A stretch of 64,000 nt of DNA from assembly GCF_036384435.1 (NCBI RefSeq), contig NZ_DASVMI010000043.1, positions 1 through 64,000 on the forward strand, in the 5' to 3' direction. The DNA is from GSA-30 sp036384435. GTDB lineage: Bacteria; Pseudomonadota; Gammaproteobacteria; Xanthomonadales; Rhodanobacteraceae. Positions 19,434 through 30,200 of this stretch are shown in pieces. The notes below the pieces were generated by a model. It searched no databases and had not been told where the DNA came from. It saw only the letters and a program-made list of their open reading frames with translations. Position 1 is the stretch's first letter. The number at the start of each line of letters is the position of its first letter. Both the position numbers and the translations under genes were made by a program.

Positions 19434-19873
19434 CCCGTTATCTGCGTCCCATTCTCCTGGTCGAGGACAGCCTGGCCGATGCCGAACTGGCGATCGATGC
19501 GCTCAAGGATGCCAATCTTGCCAATCCGATCGTGCATTTGGAGGACGGTGTCGACTGCCTGGATTATCTTTACGGCCAGGGGGTGTTTTCCGGGCAGGAG
19601 CGGGTCGAGCCGGCGGTAGTGCTGCTGGATATCAAGATGCCGCGCATGAACGGGCTGGACGTACTGACCCGCATGCGGGCCGATGAAAGACTCAGGCAGG
19701 TCCCGGTGGTCATACTGTCTTCCTCGCGCGAGGAGAGCGACCTGGCGCGTAGCTGGGACCTGGGTGTCAATGCTTATGTCATCAAGCCGGTCGATGTCGA
19801 TCAGTTTTTTGATGCGGTGCGCACCTTGGGACAATTCTGGGCGGTACTCAACCAGCGTCCAGACAAGGATTGA
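19430..19873 (+). CDS. single-domain response regulator (Rcp1-like)
   Basis: The 147-aa product is a receiver domain alone: acidic pair Glu12-Asp13, phospho-acceptor Asp67 in 'LLDIKMPRMNG', and the conserved Lys in 'VIKPVD'. It has no output domain, so it would pass phosphate on or bind a partner. The gene start overlaps the stop of the upstream kinase by 4 bases (ATGA). Kinase plus Rcp1-like receiver pairs of this kind are common next to phytochrome-like kinases. Confidence 0.9.
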   Translation: MTRYLRPILLVEDSLADAELAIDALKDANLANPIVHLEDGVDCLDYLYGQGVFSGQERVEPAVVLLDIKMPRMNGLDVLTRMRADERLRQVPVVILSSSREESDLARSWDLGVNAYVIKPVDVDQFFDAVRTLGQFWAVLNQRPDKD

Positions 19874-20000
19874 GCGTAGGATAGCCATCCAAGGGATCGT
19901 GTCGATCGCATCGATCCGGGAAGGTCGGTCCGCCCATCGTGGCCGGATCGGGCACCCCGGTATACACCCGCTTAGCCGTTTGTTCCTGCCGAGAGTTTTC

Positions 20001-21542
20001 ATGCCCGATAGCGGTATCCGCATTTTGCAGATCGAAGACAGCAAGCTCGATGCTGAGCTTGTGCTGTCCGAACTCGATGCCGATGCCATGGTCTATCAGG
20101 CCCGCTTGGTGGACGACGAAACTAGCTTCCTGCGTGAACTGGAAGACTTCCTGCCGCACATCGTGCTTTCGGACTTGAGCATGCCCGGCTTTTCTGGGCA
20201 GCGTGCCCTGGAGCTTCTGCGCGAGCGCGACCAGGATCTGCCCTTCATCTTTATCTCGGCCACATTGGGCGAAGAGGCGGCCATCGAGGCACTGCGCAAT
20301 GGCGCCACTGATTACATTCTCAAGCAGAATCCGGCCAGACTCGTCAGCGCGGTGCGCAGGGCGTTGCGTGAAGCCGATGCACAGCGGGCGCGACGACGTG
20401 CCGAGGCGGAATTGATCCGGGCCCAGCGCTTCGAGAGCCTGGCGATGTTGGCGGGCGGCTTGAGCCACGACCTGCGCAACCTGTTGCAGCCCCTCTTACT
20501 GGCGGGCGATAGCTTGCAGGACTACCAGGATGATCCCCGGCTCGCCCGTCTGGGCAAACTCGTTCGCGATTGCGGTAAGCGTGGCCTGGATATGGTGCAG
20601 TCCATGTTGTCCTTTGCGCGCGGCGCCCGACGCGCCGAACAGGTGCGTATCGGAGCCCTGCTCGATGCCTTGCGCCTGCTCTTGCAGGGCAGTGTGCCCA
20701 AATCGGTGGAGCTGGATATCGTCGCAGACGATGAACAGCTGACCTTCGAGGGCAATCACACCGAATTGCAGCAGTGTCTGTTGAACCTGTGCCTCAACGC
20801 AATCCAGGCCATGCCCTATGGCGGCCAGATGCGGGTCGAGACCGCGCAGGTGAGCCTGCCGCCGGAGTTCTTCATGGACGGGGAGGAATCGGTCGCCAGC
20901 CCTTATCTGCGCATCACCGTGTCCGACACGGGCCTTGGCATGGATGAGGAGGTGCTGGGTCGCTTGTTCGAGCCGTTCTTTACGACCAAGGAGACCGGCA
21001 CCGGCCTGGGCTTGCTGTCGTGCAAGCGCATCGTCGCCAGTCATGGCGGCGTCATGCGAGTGCAGAGCACGCCAGGCAAGGGCACCTTTTTCAGTCTGTA
21101 CCTGCCCTTGGCCGACTCGGGCAGCGATGCCAGCGAGCGAGACGAAGAACTGGGTCTGCAAGGCAACGCCGAACGCGTGCTGGTGGTGGTGGAAGAAGCC
21201 GCCCAACTGTCGCTGCTCAGTGATACGCTCGATGCCTGGGGCTACCAGGCACATGCCAGCCAGAGCGGTACGGCAGCCCTGCAATGGATCGAGGCACACG
21301 GCGTGCCGGATCTCGTGGTGATGGACGCCGACATGAACCTGTTCACGGGCGTACGCACCCTGGCTGCCTTGATCGAGCATGGCTATAACCATGGCGTCGT
21401 GCTGCTGGCGCGTCCCGACCACCCGCCGGACATGGCCGAGCTGCCGACGCTGGAACACCTGTTCCTGGTGGACAAGCCGATTTCGTCCCGGCGATTGCTG
21501 AAGGTGCTGCGCGAAGCAATCCGGGCTGCACATCGGGACTGA
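20001..21542 (+). CDS. receiver-kinase-receiver hybrid protein
   Basis: The ATG at 20001 follows GAGAG and starts directly with a receiver domain; the open frame continues upstream but is not protein-like there. The 513-aa product has an N-terminal receiver (Asp58 in 'VLSDLSMPGFSG'), a HisKA domain (His156 in 'LSHDLRNLLQP', NtrB-like), an ATPase domain ('DTGLGMDEEVL', 'GTGLGLLSCKRIV') and a C-terminal receiver. The last receiver keeps Asp in 'VVMDADMN' and Lys in 'VDKP', but its acidic pocket reads 'VVVEEA'. There is no membrane segment. It probably takes phosphate from the upstream kinase pair. Confidence 0.88.
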   Translation: MPDSGIRILQIEDSKLDAELVLSELDADAMVYQARLVDDETSFLRELEDFLPHIVLSDLSMPGFSGQRALELLRERDQDLPFIFISATLGEEAAIEALRNGATDYILKQNPARLVSAVRRALREADAQRARRRAEAELIRAQRFESLAMLAGGLSHDLRNLLQPLLLAGDSLQDYQDDPRLARLGKLVRDCGKRGLDMVQSMLSFARGARRAEQVRIGALLDALRLLLQGSVPKSVELDIVADDEQLTFEGNHTELQQCLLNLCLNAIQAMPYGGQMRVETAQVSLPPEFFMDGEESVASPYLRITVSDTGLGMDEEVLGRLFEPFFTTKETGTGLGLLSCKRIVASHGGVMRVQSTPGKGTFFSLYLPLADSGSDASERDEELGLQGNAERVLVVVEEAAQLSLLSDTLDAWGYQAHASQSGTAALQWIEAHGVPDLVVMDADMNLFTGVRTLAALIEHGYNHGVVLLARPDHPPDMAELPTLEHLFLVDKPISSRRLLKVLREAIRAAHRD

Positions 21543-21708
21543 GGGTTCTCGCAGCAAGTGTGGGCTGTGAGGCCGGCGAAGCCGCTCACTACGCTCGCTA
21601 TCAACGGTAAATAGTAAACAGGGAAGAGAAAGCGCCGTAGTTTCCCGGCTGCTGCTTTTCCCGTTTACCCGTTACCGGCAGCCACGCGGCCGGCTTTGTC
21701 GCCCTTGA
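21543..21708. repeat. intergenic stretch with a GC-rich repeat fragment
   Basis: This stretch lies between two genes whose 3' ends face each other. It carries 'GAGGCCGGCGAAGCCGCTC' and a short 'ACGCTCGCT' piece, related to the longer repeats at 32127-32340 and 51880-51925. I see no gene or clear terminator. Confidence 0.4.
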
Positions 21709-23133
21709 TCAATCAATCCCCAGCTTCTTGAGCTTGTATCGCAGCGCCCGGAACGTGATGCCCAGCTTTTTCGCAGCGGCCGTCTTGTTATACCGCGACT
21801 CCTCCAGCGCCTTGATGATCGCCGTGCGCTCAAGGTTGCTGATGTAGTCGTCCAGACCGCCGTCGCCCGGGTTCGCCGGCGCTGCCATGGGAGTGGGGCC
21901 AGAGGGGATGGCAGGTGGGATCGATGCCGTGTGCTGCTGGGTGGATGCAGGCAATGGCGGCGCTTCCACGCGCGCACTGCGCTGTGGCAGCATGAGGTCG
22001 TCCACGTCGATGGTTTCGCCATCGGACATGGCCATCGCGCGTTCGAGGATGTTCTCCAATTCGCGCACGTTGCCGGGGAAGTCGTAGCTGTCTAGCGAGG
22101 CTTGCGCGGCGGGCAACAGGCGGCCAGGCGCGGCGCCGCTCTTGTTGGCCAGCTGGCGCAAGATGAACGTAGCCAGCAGCGGCACGTCTCCACGGCGCTC
22201 GCGCAGTGGCGGCACGCGCAACTCGATCACGTTGATGCGATAGAACAGATCCTGGCGGAACTGGCCCTGTTCGACGAGCGCGGCCAGGTTCTTGTGGGTG
22301 GCCGAGAGGATGCGCACATCGACCGGAATCTCGTCGCGACCACCGATCGGGCGCACGGCTTTTTCCTGGATCGCACGCAGCAGCTTGACCTGCATGTGCA
22401 GCGGCAATTCGGCCACTTCGTCGAGAAACAGCGTGCCGCCGTGAGCGGCCTGGAACAGGCCTTCCTTGTCGTTCACCGCGCCGGTGAAGCTGCCCTTGCG
22501 ATGGCCGAAGAATTCGCTTTCCATCAGTTCGGACGGGATGGCGCCGCAATTGACCGGCACAAACGGGCCGGCCGCACGCGGGCCTTGCTCGTGGATCAGG
22601 CGAGCAACTAACTCCTTGCCCACGCCTGATTCGCCGGCAATGTAGACCGGCGCCTGGTTGCGGGCCAGTTTGGTGATGGTGCCGCGGACTTGCTGCATGG
22701 CAGGCGATTCGCCGATCAGGCGCTCGCCCGATGCACCGACCTTGCCAGCGCCGCTACGTTTTTCGTCGGCCAGACGCAGAGCCGTGCGCACCAGCTGGCG
22801 CAGCATCTGGATGTCCACCGGCTTGGAGACGAAGTCGAAGGCACCGGCCTTGAGCGCGTTGACCGCGGCATCGACGTTGCCGTAGGCGGTGATCATCGCC
22901 ACTGGCGTATCGGGGTGGTTGGCGGCGATCAGCTCGATTACCTCCTGGCCATTGCCATCGGGCAGGCGCATGTCGGTAAAGCAGAGGTCGTAGCTGCTTT
23001 CACCGAGCGCGCGGCGGGCCTCGGCCACAGTGCCTACCGAGTCCACCTTTAGGTCCATGCGGCCCAGGGTGATAGTAAGCAGCTCGCGGATGTCGCGTTC
23101 GTCGTCGATGACCAGGACGGTCTGTTGGCTCAT
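21709..23133 (-). CDS. pilR: PilR, sigma54-dependent type IV pilus regulator
   Basis: The 474-aa product has the NtrC architecture: receiver (Asp10-Asp11, phospho-acceptor Asp54 in 'FTDMRLPDG', Lys in 'VSKPVD'), an AAA+ domain with Walker A 'GESGVGKE', the sigma54-contact loop as 'GSFTGA', Walker B 'GGTLFLDEV', and a Fis-type helix-turn-helix at the C-terminus ('NKTAAAKKLGITFRALRYKL'). The tail 'ITFRALRYKLKKLGI' and the overall sequence fit PilR, which activates pilin transcription with sigma54. Its partner PilS lies 9 kb away at 32348 rather than next to it. Confidence 0.88.
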   Translation of the reverse strand: MSQQTVLVIDDERDIRELLTITLGRMDLKVDSVGTVAEARRALGESSYDLCFTDMRLPDGNGQEVIELIAANHPDTPVAMITAYGNVDAAVNALKAGAFDFVSKPVDIQMLRQLVRTALRLADEKRSGAGKVGASGERLIGESPAMQQVRGTITKLARNQAPVYIAGESGVGKELVARLIHEQGPRAAGPFVPVNCGAIPSELMESEFFGHRKGSFTGAVNDKEGLFQAAHGGTLFLDEVAELPLHMQVKLLRAIQEKAVRPIGGRDEIPVDVRILSATHKNLAALVEQGQFRQDLFYRINVIELRVPPLRERRGDVPLLATFILRQLANKSGAAPGRLLPAAQASLDSYDFPGNVRELENILERAMAMSDGETIDVDDLMLPQRSARVEAPPLPASTQQHTASIPPAIPSGPTPMAAPANPGDGGLDDYISNLERTAIIKALEESRYNKTAAAKKLGITFRALRYKLKKLGID

Positions 23134-23206
23134 GGCAATAGGTTTTGTTCAGTTATCCCGTGAGGATAACGCTGTCATGAAACCTGTCAAAGGATTCTTG
23201 CCAGGG

Positions 23207-24469
23207 TCAGGATGTGACGTCGGCCACAACGGGCGCACCCGGCGCCACTATGCGGGCTTCCCGGCGGAAGACGAACAGGGCCATCAGAATCGCAGCCATT
23301 GGTGCCAGGGTCATGTAGAAGGCGCGATCGCCACCGATATGGCTGAAGACCAGCCCGGTGATGAAGGAGCCAAGCGTGCCGCCCAGGGCCGAGAACACCA
23401 CGATGAGTCCGGTCATCGACGCGTGCCGTTCGACCGGCAGGGCGCTGAGCATCACCGAATTGACCACCGGGTAGATCGGTGCCATCAGCAACCCGATCAG
23501 TGGCAGCGCGTAGGCCACCGGCGGCGCATTGAGCCAGTTCACATCCGGGCGGAGCTCCACTCGGGCTGCCAGCGGCATGGTCACGACGACCAGGACGGCC
23601 ATGGCCACCACGCAGGCATTGAGCAGGGCATACCAGGACACCCGTCGCAGCAGGTAGCCAGCCAGCAGTCGGCCCAGGGCCAGGGAGGCGGCATAGATGC
23701 TCGCCACCTGCACGCTCATGGCTGGAGGCAGGTGCAGGATCTCGCGGTTGAAGGTCGGCAGCCAGGTGCCCAGGCTCTGCTCGATCAGCACGTACATGAA
23801 GATCGACAGGATGAAGGCATAGACCAGGGGGCGCATGAGCAGCCGCAGCATTTCCACGAATGCGCCGCCGCTGCGTTGCACCACGCTTCCCTTCATGGCG
23901 CGCTCGTCGAGTCGGGTGATCAGTAACATGCCGATGACCAGCGCACTGGCGGCAGCCGGTATCCAGTACACCTGGGTCCAGCTCAAGCGGCCAGGATCGT
24001 GAGGGTCGATATACGCGCCGAACAGCCAGTAACCACAAAGCACGCCGAGCATGAAGAGCCCCTCGATGACGTTCATCAGGCTGGCGTGTTGCTGGCGCGT
24101 GGCGGTGAGCAATCCAATCGAGGAATACACGCTCACCTTGACCAGCGCGAAGGTGACCCCGATGACGACGAACAGCAGCTTGGTCGTGAGGAAACTGGGC
24201 ATCGTAGCCATGGCCATGCAGGCCAGGCCAACCAGTGCATGCGCCATGATCATCGCGCGTCGATAACCGAAGCGCGGCAACTGCGATGCAGCCAGGAAAG
24301 ACACCGCGGCGATCGAAAGATCCTTGCACGCTTCCAGCACGCTGCCGGTTTGCTTGGCGATGCCGAAAGAAAGAATGCTTTGCAAGATCACGGTGCCGAC
24401 GCTGTTGAGCAGCACGGCATAGATCATGTAGCTCAGGCCCAGCGAGGCGACGACGAGGATTCGATTCAA
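23207..24469 (-). CDS. MFS sugar permease of the alpha-glucoside cassette
   Basis: The 420-aa product has about 12 hydrophobic segments and an MFS layout. The start is probably the TTG at 24469, preceded by GAGAG at suitable distance and followed at once by a membrane helix. The family within MFS is not clear to me. Lying downstream of the TonB receptor and the GH65 fusion, it probably carries the disaccharide, or a breakdown product, across the inner membrane. It is the last gene of the cassette and lies 73 bases from pilR. Confidence 0.8.
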   Translation of the reverse strand: MNRILVVASLGLSYMIYAVLLNSVGTVILQSILSFGIAKQTGSVLEACKDLSIAAVSFLAASQLPRFGYRRAMIMAHALVGLACMAMATMPSFLTTKLLFVVIGVTFALVKVSVYSSIGLLTATRQQHASLMNVIEGLFMLGVLCGYWLFGAYIDPHDPGRLSWTQVYWIPAAASALVIGMLLITRLDERAMKGSVVQRSGGAFVEMLRLLMRPLVYAFILSIFMYVLIEQSLGTWLPTFNREILHLPPAMSVQVASIYAASLALGRLLAGYLLRRVSWYALLNACVVAMAVLVVVTMPLAARVELRPDVNWLNAPPVAYALPLIGLLMAPIYPVVNSVMLSALPVERHASMTGLIVVFSALGGTLGSFITGLVFSHIGGDRAFYMTLAPMAAILMALFVFRREARIVAPGAPVVADVTS

Positions 24470-24542
24470 GCGGAGCTCTCGGATAACAGATAGATGGCGA
24501 GGCCATGCCGGGAGAGGGTAGTTGGGCTTGATGCGCGGATCC

Positions 24543-24580
24543 GCACGCCACTGCCGCGTGAGGGCGTGGCAGTGGCGTGC
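24543..24580. repeat. perfect 13-bp inverted repeat between receptor and permease genes
   Basis: The arms at 24543-24555 and 24568-24580 are exact complements (GCACGCCACTGCC) around a 12-base loop. A second hairpin lies at 24607-24630 (GTGGGCGT, loop of 8, ACGCCCAC). Neither has a T-run. They could lower downstream expression of the permease or stabilise the receptor mRNA. Confidence 0.6.
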
Positions 24581-24657
24581 GGGACTTGTTGCGCCTCTCG
24601 ATCCGAGTGGGCGTGCCTCAGTACGCCCACGCTACCTGTCGCCTGCCTCGAACTTTG

Positions 24658-27147
24658 TCAGAACCGGTACAGCGCCGACAACATGTAGCTACGACCGAAG
24701 ATCGCGCGGCCATACACTACGTCGCCGGCGGTGGCGCCGCCAAGCACGCGGTTGTTGCCTTCGGTCAGCGCCAGCGTATTGCTGATGTTGGTGCCGGTCA
24801 GGCGGAAGTTGAAATGCTCGCCCACGTCCGCCTCGGCACCGATATCGATCGTGTGGTACCCCGGCAGGACCTGATCGTTGCCCAGGTCGCCGAAGCGCTT
24901 GCCTACATGAGTATAGGTGGCGAAGAAGCGCAGGAAACCCCAGTCGGTCGGCACGAACAGGCTGGGTGTCACGCGATATTGCAGCTTGGGCTGACGCTGC
25001 ACGACATTGCCGGAGAAGTCGCCGTAATTGTCGTAGCGGGCGTGCGTATAGTCACCGATGGCCTGTACCTGGAAATTCTCGGTGGGACGAATCGTACCTT
25101 CGAATTCCAGGCCGTGCGCACTGGTGGTGCCGGCCAGCGTGACGTTCTGCAAGCCGCCGTCGGGTGTGGAGATGAAGGCCTGGTAAGGCAGGTCGCTGAA
25201 GTGGTTGTAGAACGCGGTCAGATAGGCACTATAGAACTTGTTTTCGCTCTTGAAGCCAAGTTCGTACTGGCGAACCTTCTGAATCTGCGGCGTACCGCCC
25301 TGGATATCGTCGAAGCTGGGCATCAACAAACCCGAGTTCAAGCGCAGGAACGCGGACATGTGCTCGGTGAAGCTGTAATTGGCGCCGGCCGTCCAGGAGG
25401 CATGCGATGAGCTTTGCTTGTACGAGGTGAATTGGCCGTTCGGTACCGACGAGCTGTTGTTGTAGACCGTCAGCGGATTGTTATCCAGGTCCACTGTGGT
25501 ATTGCCCTCGGCCACGCCGCTGGCGTGCTGGTTTTCCATACGCACGCCGACATCGAACAGCCACTGGTCGTTGACCTTCCACGAATCGCTCAGGTAGCCG
25601 GCCACGTTACGGCCGCTCCAGGCTTCATAGAAGGCGTCGGACGAACCGCTGGCAAAGCCGTTGTGCGAGATCTGGGCGCCGTTGTTGAGCGTGACATCGA
25701 TCAGGCGCGCGTTGTTTTCCAGTGTGGTGAGCACATTGTTGCCCAGGTACCACTGGTCGCGCGTGCCATAGGTTGCTACGTACGCACCGAAGGTCAGCGT
25801 GTTGCCTTCGAACAGTTCCTTGTTGATGCGCAGCTCATCGGTGAACGAGCGGATACGTTTGTCCACGCTCCACAGGCCCGTTTCCAGCACCTGCTGGTTC
25901 GGATCGACCGTGCCGCCACCGTGCGTATAAACGCCGGTACCCGTGGTGGCCAGGCCGCCAGCGGCAACGACGCCCGGCATGCCATTGGCGGCGGTGACCG
26001 AGTCACTGATGAACTGAGACATGGTTTGCGGCGGCGCCGAACCATTGAACAGCGCCAGCGTAGGCACGTCACCGCGCACGAAATTGGCACGGTTGCTGAC
26101 CGACCAGCCATCACCGAACTTCCAGTCGAACTTGGAACCGAACACCGAGAGGTTCATGCCGCGCCCATGCGACACGTCCTTGTTGATGGTGCCAGGCGGA
26201 TTGCCCGGCGATACCTGCAAGGCGACGTGGCGCAGGTCGTTGCCGAGCAACGTATCGCTCGAAGGATCGAAACCGTCCAGGCGATGTACGCTGCCGTTGA
26301 TGCTGACCAGCGGCGAAGAGGTCAGGAAGGCATCGTTGTCGTTGGTATGACGGGCCGAGAACGAGAACGAGCCATTGTCGTCATCGAACTTGTGCGTGAT
26401 GATCGCCTCGAACTGGCCACCCCGGTTGATCGGGAATTGCGCATCGTGCACACCGTCGCCTTCGCGGGCGAAGCCGCCGCCGCCGAGGTACCAGTCCTTG
26501 GCGATCTGGCCCGCCCAATAGAAATCCACGCGGTGGAAATCCTTGGTGCCGACGGTGGCGCGAATGGTGCCCGCGCCTTCGGGTGTGTCGGTGCCGTCCT
26601 TCTGGATGAAGTTCACGGTGGCGCCGGGCTGGCCCGCCGAGAAGATCGGGGCGGGGCCGCCGCGCAAGACTTCCACGCGCTGAATCGAATCATCCAGGCG
26701 AAACAGGTCCGGCGTGCTCATGAAAGACAGGCCCGAACTGCCGTAGAGTGGCGAGCCATCGAGTTCGGTGGTGACGAAGCGCGCATCACCGGCGCCGGGA
26801 AAACCACGTACGAAGACGTTCGCACCGGTCTGGCCGCCGCTTGATTCCACCCAGACGCTGGGCACGGCCTTGAGCAGGTCCGCTGTGCTTGCCGGCGCCA
26901 CATCCTTGATGTCATCCAGCGACAGCGTGGAGATGGCATAGCTTGCGTCGATTTTCTTGATGCCGCCGGTGCTGGCCGAACCGGTGACGACCACCTGGTC
27001 CAGGTTGCTGACCTCTTTCTTGTTGTTGGTATTGGTGTTCTTGCCACTGCCTGCTGTGGTCTGCGCGTCCTGTGCGTGCACGGCGCCTGCCATCAAGGCG
27101 GCGACGATGGCGGCAGTCAGCAGACGACGCGTCGTAACTTGGCTCAT
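24658..27147 (-). CDS. TonB-dependent outer membrane receptor for an oligosaccharide
   Basis: The 829-aa product starts at an ATG six bases after GGAGG. It has a signal peptide (residues 1-25), then an Asn/Thr/Lys-rich stretch, a TonB-box-like region around 'NLDQVVVTG', a plug domain ('ADLLKAVPSVWV', 'VEVLRGGPAPIFSAGQPGATVNFI'), and a 22-strand type barrel ending in the C-terminal aromatic 'LSALYRF'. It would import the cassette's substrate across the outer membrane with energy from TonB. The gene lies 77 bases downstream of the GH65 fusion gene and is probably cotranscribed. The substrate is inferred as an alpha-glucoside from the neighbour. Confidence 0.92.
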   Translation of the reverse strand: MSQVTTRRLLTAAIVAALMAGAVHAQDAQTTAGSGKNTNTNNKKEVSNLDQVVVTGSASTGGIKKIDASYAISTLSLDDIKDVAPASTADLLKAVPSVWVESSGGQTGANVFVRGFPGAGDARFVTTELDGSPLYGSSGLSFMSTPDLFRLDDSIQRVEVLRGGPAPIFSAGQPGATVNFIQKDGTDTPEGAGTIRATVGTKDFHRVDFYWAGQIAKDWYLGGGGFAREGDGVHDAQFPINRGGQFEAIITHKFDDDNGSFSFSARHTNDNDAFLTSSPLVSINGSVHRLDGFDPSSDTLLGNDLRHVALQVSPGNPPGTINKDVSHGRGMNLSVFGSKFDWKFGDGWSVSNRANFVRGDVPTLALFNGSAPPQTMSQFISDSVTAANGMPGVVAAGGLATTGTGVYTHGGGTVDPNQQVLETGLWSVDKRIRSFTDELRINKELFEGNTLTFGAYVATYGTRDQWYLGNNVLTTLENNARLIDVTLNNGAQISHNGFASGSSDAFYEAWSGRNVAGYLSDSWKVNDQWLFDVGVRMENQHASGVAEGNTTVDLDNNPLTVYNNSSSVPNGQFTSYKQSSSHASWTAGANYSFTEHMSAFLRLNSGLLMPSFDDIQGGTPQIQKVRQYELGFKSENKFYSAYLTAFYNHFSDLPYQAFISTPDGGLQNVTLAGTTSAHGLEFEGTIRPTENFQVQAIGDYTHARYDNYGDFSGNVVQRQPKLQYRVTPSLFVPTDWGFLRFFATYTHVGKRFGDLGNDQVLPGYHTIDIGAEADVGEHFNFRLTGTNISNTLALTEGNNRVLGGATAGDVVYGRAIFGRSYMLSALYRF

Positions 27148-27224
27148 GGTGTTCCTCCCCAGGTGAACCGGACAGGCCTCGCTTCATCCGACAGGGAATC
27201 GGACGAGGCCTGGCCGGGCTTGAC

Positions 27225-30200
27225 TCATGTGGTTGTGTGGATGGTGCCGGCCTGCAGCGAGGCCGGAAGTGGGTCGTGCTGTCGAACAAAATCGTTGATA
27301 GCGAAAGATTGCAGGCCTGGCAGTACCGTGTCGGCCTGGGCCAGTTCTGTCGGGTCGCCGATGCCGATGGCGAACATGCCGGCCGCCTTGATGCCGGCCA
27401 CTCCCGCTACGGCGTCTTCCACGCCGATACACAGGGCTGGCGCGATGTCCACGCCCCTGGCGGCGGCAAGGAAGATTTCCGGGTCGGGTTTGGAGTGCTC
27501 GATCGTGGCCGCGTCGACGACGTAGTCGAACAGGTGGGCGATGCCCATGCGGTCGAGCAGTGTGGGGGCATTGCGACTGGCCGATGCCAGCGCGGTTTTC
27601 AATCCGGCGGCACGCACCGATTCGACGGCGTCGCGTGCACCGGGGAGCAAATCCTGCGGTCCGAAATGCTGAATGCGCTCGACGTAATAGGCGTTCTTGC
27701 GGTCGGCAAGCACGGTCTTTTCCTCGGAGGTATACGACTTCTTGCTGCCTTCGAGGATGATCTCCAGCGAACCCATGCGATCGACGCCCTTGAGTCGCTC
27801 GGCGGTGGTCATCGTGAACGGTACGCCGAGTTCTTCGGCGAGCTGCTTCCAGGCAGCCAGGTGTACGACCGCGGTGTCGGCGATGACGCCATCCAGGTCG
27901 AATATGACCGCCTTCGCATCGGCGTTTGACTCGCGTGCGTCGGCGCGCGGCAAGTGCAGCTCTTCGCCAGCCAGCAACCGGACCGGGTTGCCGTTATGCA
28001 GGAAATCCAGGCTGTCACCGCGTCCCAGGCGATAACGCACGCCATCTCGCGACACTGTCATGCGCAACAGGGCGTCGCCCCAGCGCACACCAAAGCGGTA
28101 GCCGTTCCATGCCGCAGGTAGGCGCGGCACGAGCGAAGGCTTGCCATCGATCACGCGCAGGCCGCCGAAGCCCCAGCTGAAGGCGAGCCAGCTACCGGCC
28201 ATCGCCGCCATGTGGATGCCGTGCGCGGCGTTGCCGTGCGAATCGTCCAGGTCCACGCGCAGCGTATCCTGGAAATAGCGATAGGCTTTGCCGACTTGTC
28301 CGACTTCCGCCGCGACGACTCCGAATGTCGACGCCGACAATGTGGAGTCGTGGATGGTGACGCCTTCGTAGTATTCGAGATTGCGGCGCTTGGCATCAGC
28401 ATCCACATCTTCGCCGGCCAGCATCAGGGCAAGCACGGTATCGGCCTGCTTGCATACCTGATGGCGATAGATCGTCATCGGATGCAGGCGCAGCAGCAGG
28501 GGACGCTTGGTTTCCTCGGCCTGTACCTGCAGGCGCGGCAATTCAAGGAAATTGTCGTCTTGGGGGAAGATGCCAAGCTTGTCGTCGACCGGCAGATACA
28601 TGGCGTCGGCCGCTTTTCGCCATAGATCGATCTCGTCGTCGCTCAGCCCGATACGCTCACGCAATTGGGCGTACTGCACCGGGGCCGCGCCGGCCATCCA
28701 GGCGGCCGTATCGGCCGCATCGCGCAGGTGTTTCTGCGCCATGCGGTTGGTGTAATGGTTGTTGTGCACCAGCGCGGAATATTCGTCCGGGCCGGTGACC
28801 TCATGGATGCAGAACGCGCCAGCGCGGCGCGCATTGAAATGGCCGACATCCAGCCAGACGCGTGCGGTCTCGAACAACATTTCCGCACCGTGATCGCGCA
28901 TGAAATCCGTATCGCCACTGGCATCAACATAAAGGCGGATAGCCCAGGCGACCGCGGCATTGATGTGATACTGCGCCGACCCGCCCGGAAAGTAGGCCGA
29001 GCATTCGTCGCCGCTGATGGTGCGCCAGGCGTACAGCGCCCCTCGTGGATGATTGAGTTCGCGCGCATGCAGGCGTGAACGGTCCAGCGTGCGGTAGCGA
29101 TAGCTCAGCATGCTGCGCGCCAGGGTCGGCGAAAGCGTCGCCAGCACCGGCAGCATGAAGATCTCGGCATCCCAGAAGTAATGGCCTTCGTAGCCTTCGC
29201 CAGTCAGCCCCTTGGCCGCGGTGCTGCCGTTGCCGTCGCGAGAGCTGGACTGGAACACATGAAAGAGGTTGAAACGCAGTGCCTGCTCGCTTTCCACATC
29301 GCCGTCGATGGCGATGTCCGCGTCACGCCACAGGTGATCCAGTTCGGCCGATTGGCGTGCGAGCAGCGCGGGAAAGCCATTATTGAGGCCTTGGCGCAAG
29401 GTGTCTTCGGCGCGCGCATACAGTTCGGCGTGCGGTTCGCAGTCGCCCGGCTGTGTCCAGCTATAGGCAGCGAATTTTTCGATAGCCACGCTGGAACCGG
29501 GCATGAGCATGCCGTCGTACATCTGCATGACGCCATGCGGGACGAGGGCGGCGTGCCGAAACGCCAGGCTGCCATCCAGGACGATGTGTCCCTGGGCGCA
29601 AATGACCCGGATATCGCTATGGGTAGTTTTCTGCCCGATCCAGGAAATTTCTTCTTCGGCGAAGGTATCGGTGTTGACCAGGCCACCATCCAGGCGTGCG
29701 CCGATGCGCGGGTCATGTCCTTGTTCGACCGCATCCCGTGCCGTGCTGATCGCCGATTCGAGCGTGATCGGTCCTTCGTAGTCCACGGACGTCACGCGAT
29801 AACGGATGCCGAGCAGGCCGGGCACGCCCAGGCTGACGACGCGCTCGGCATGGATATCCAGGGTGAAGCCATCGGGCGATCGCCAGCGAAGGTGTCGACG
29901 ATACATGCCTGTGCGCAGGTCGAGCTGGCGAGAGAAATCCAGCCATTGGCCGTCTTCCAGCCGCACGGGGGTATCGCCCAGGCGCAGGTGGATGCGGGTG
30001 GCGTCGGCGACCGGCACGCGCGTGTCGGTATGCGCGGCAAAGCCGGGGAAGCGTTCGTGGTATTCGATCGGCGTGCGTTCCCACACACCGGCAAGGAAGC
30101 TGCCTTGCGTCGGGCTATCGCCTTCCTCCAGGCCAGCACGCACACCCAGGTTGCCATTGGCCAGGGCGAACAGACTTTCTTCCTGCGCCGCGCCGGAGAG

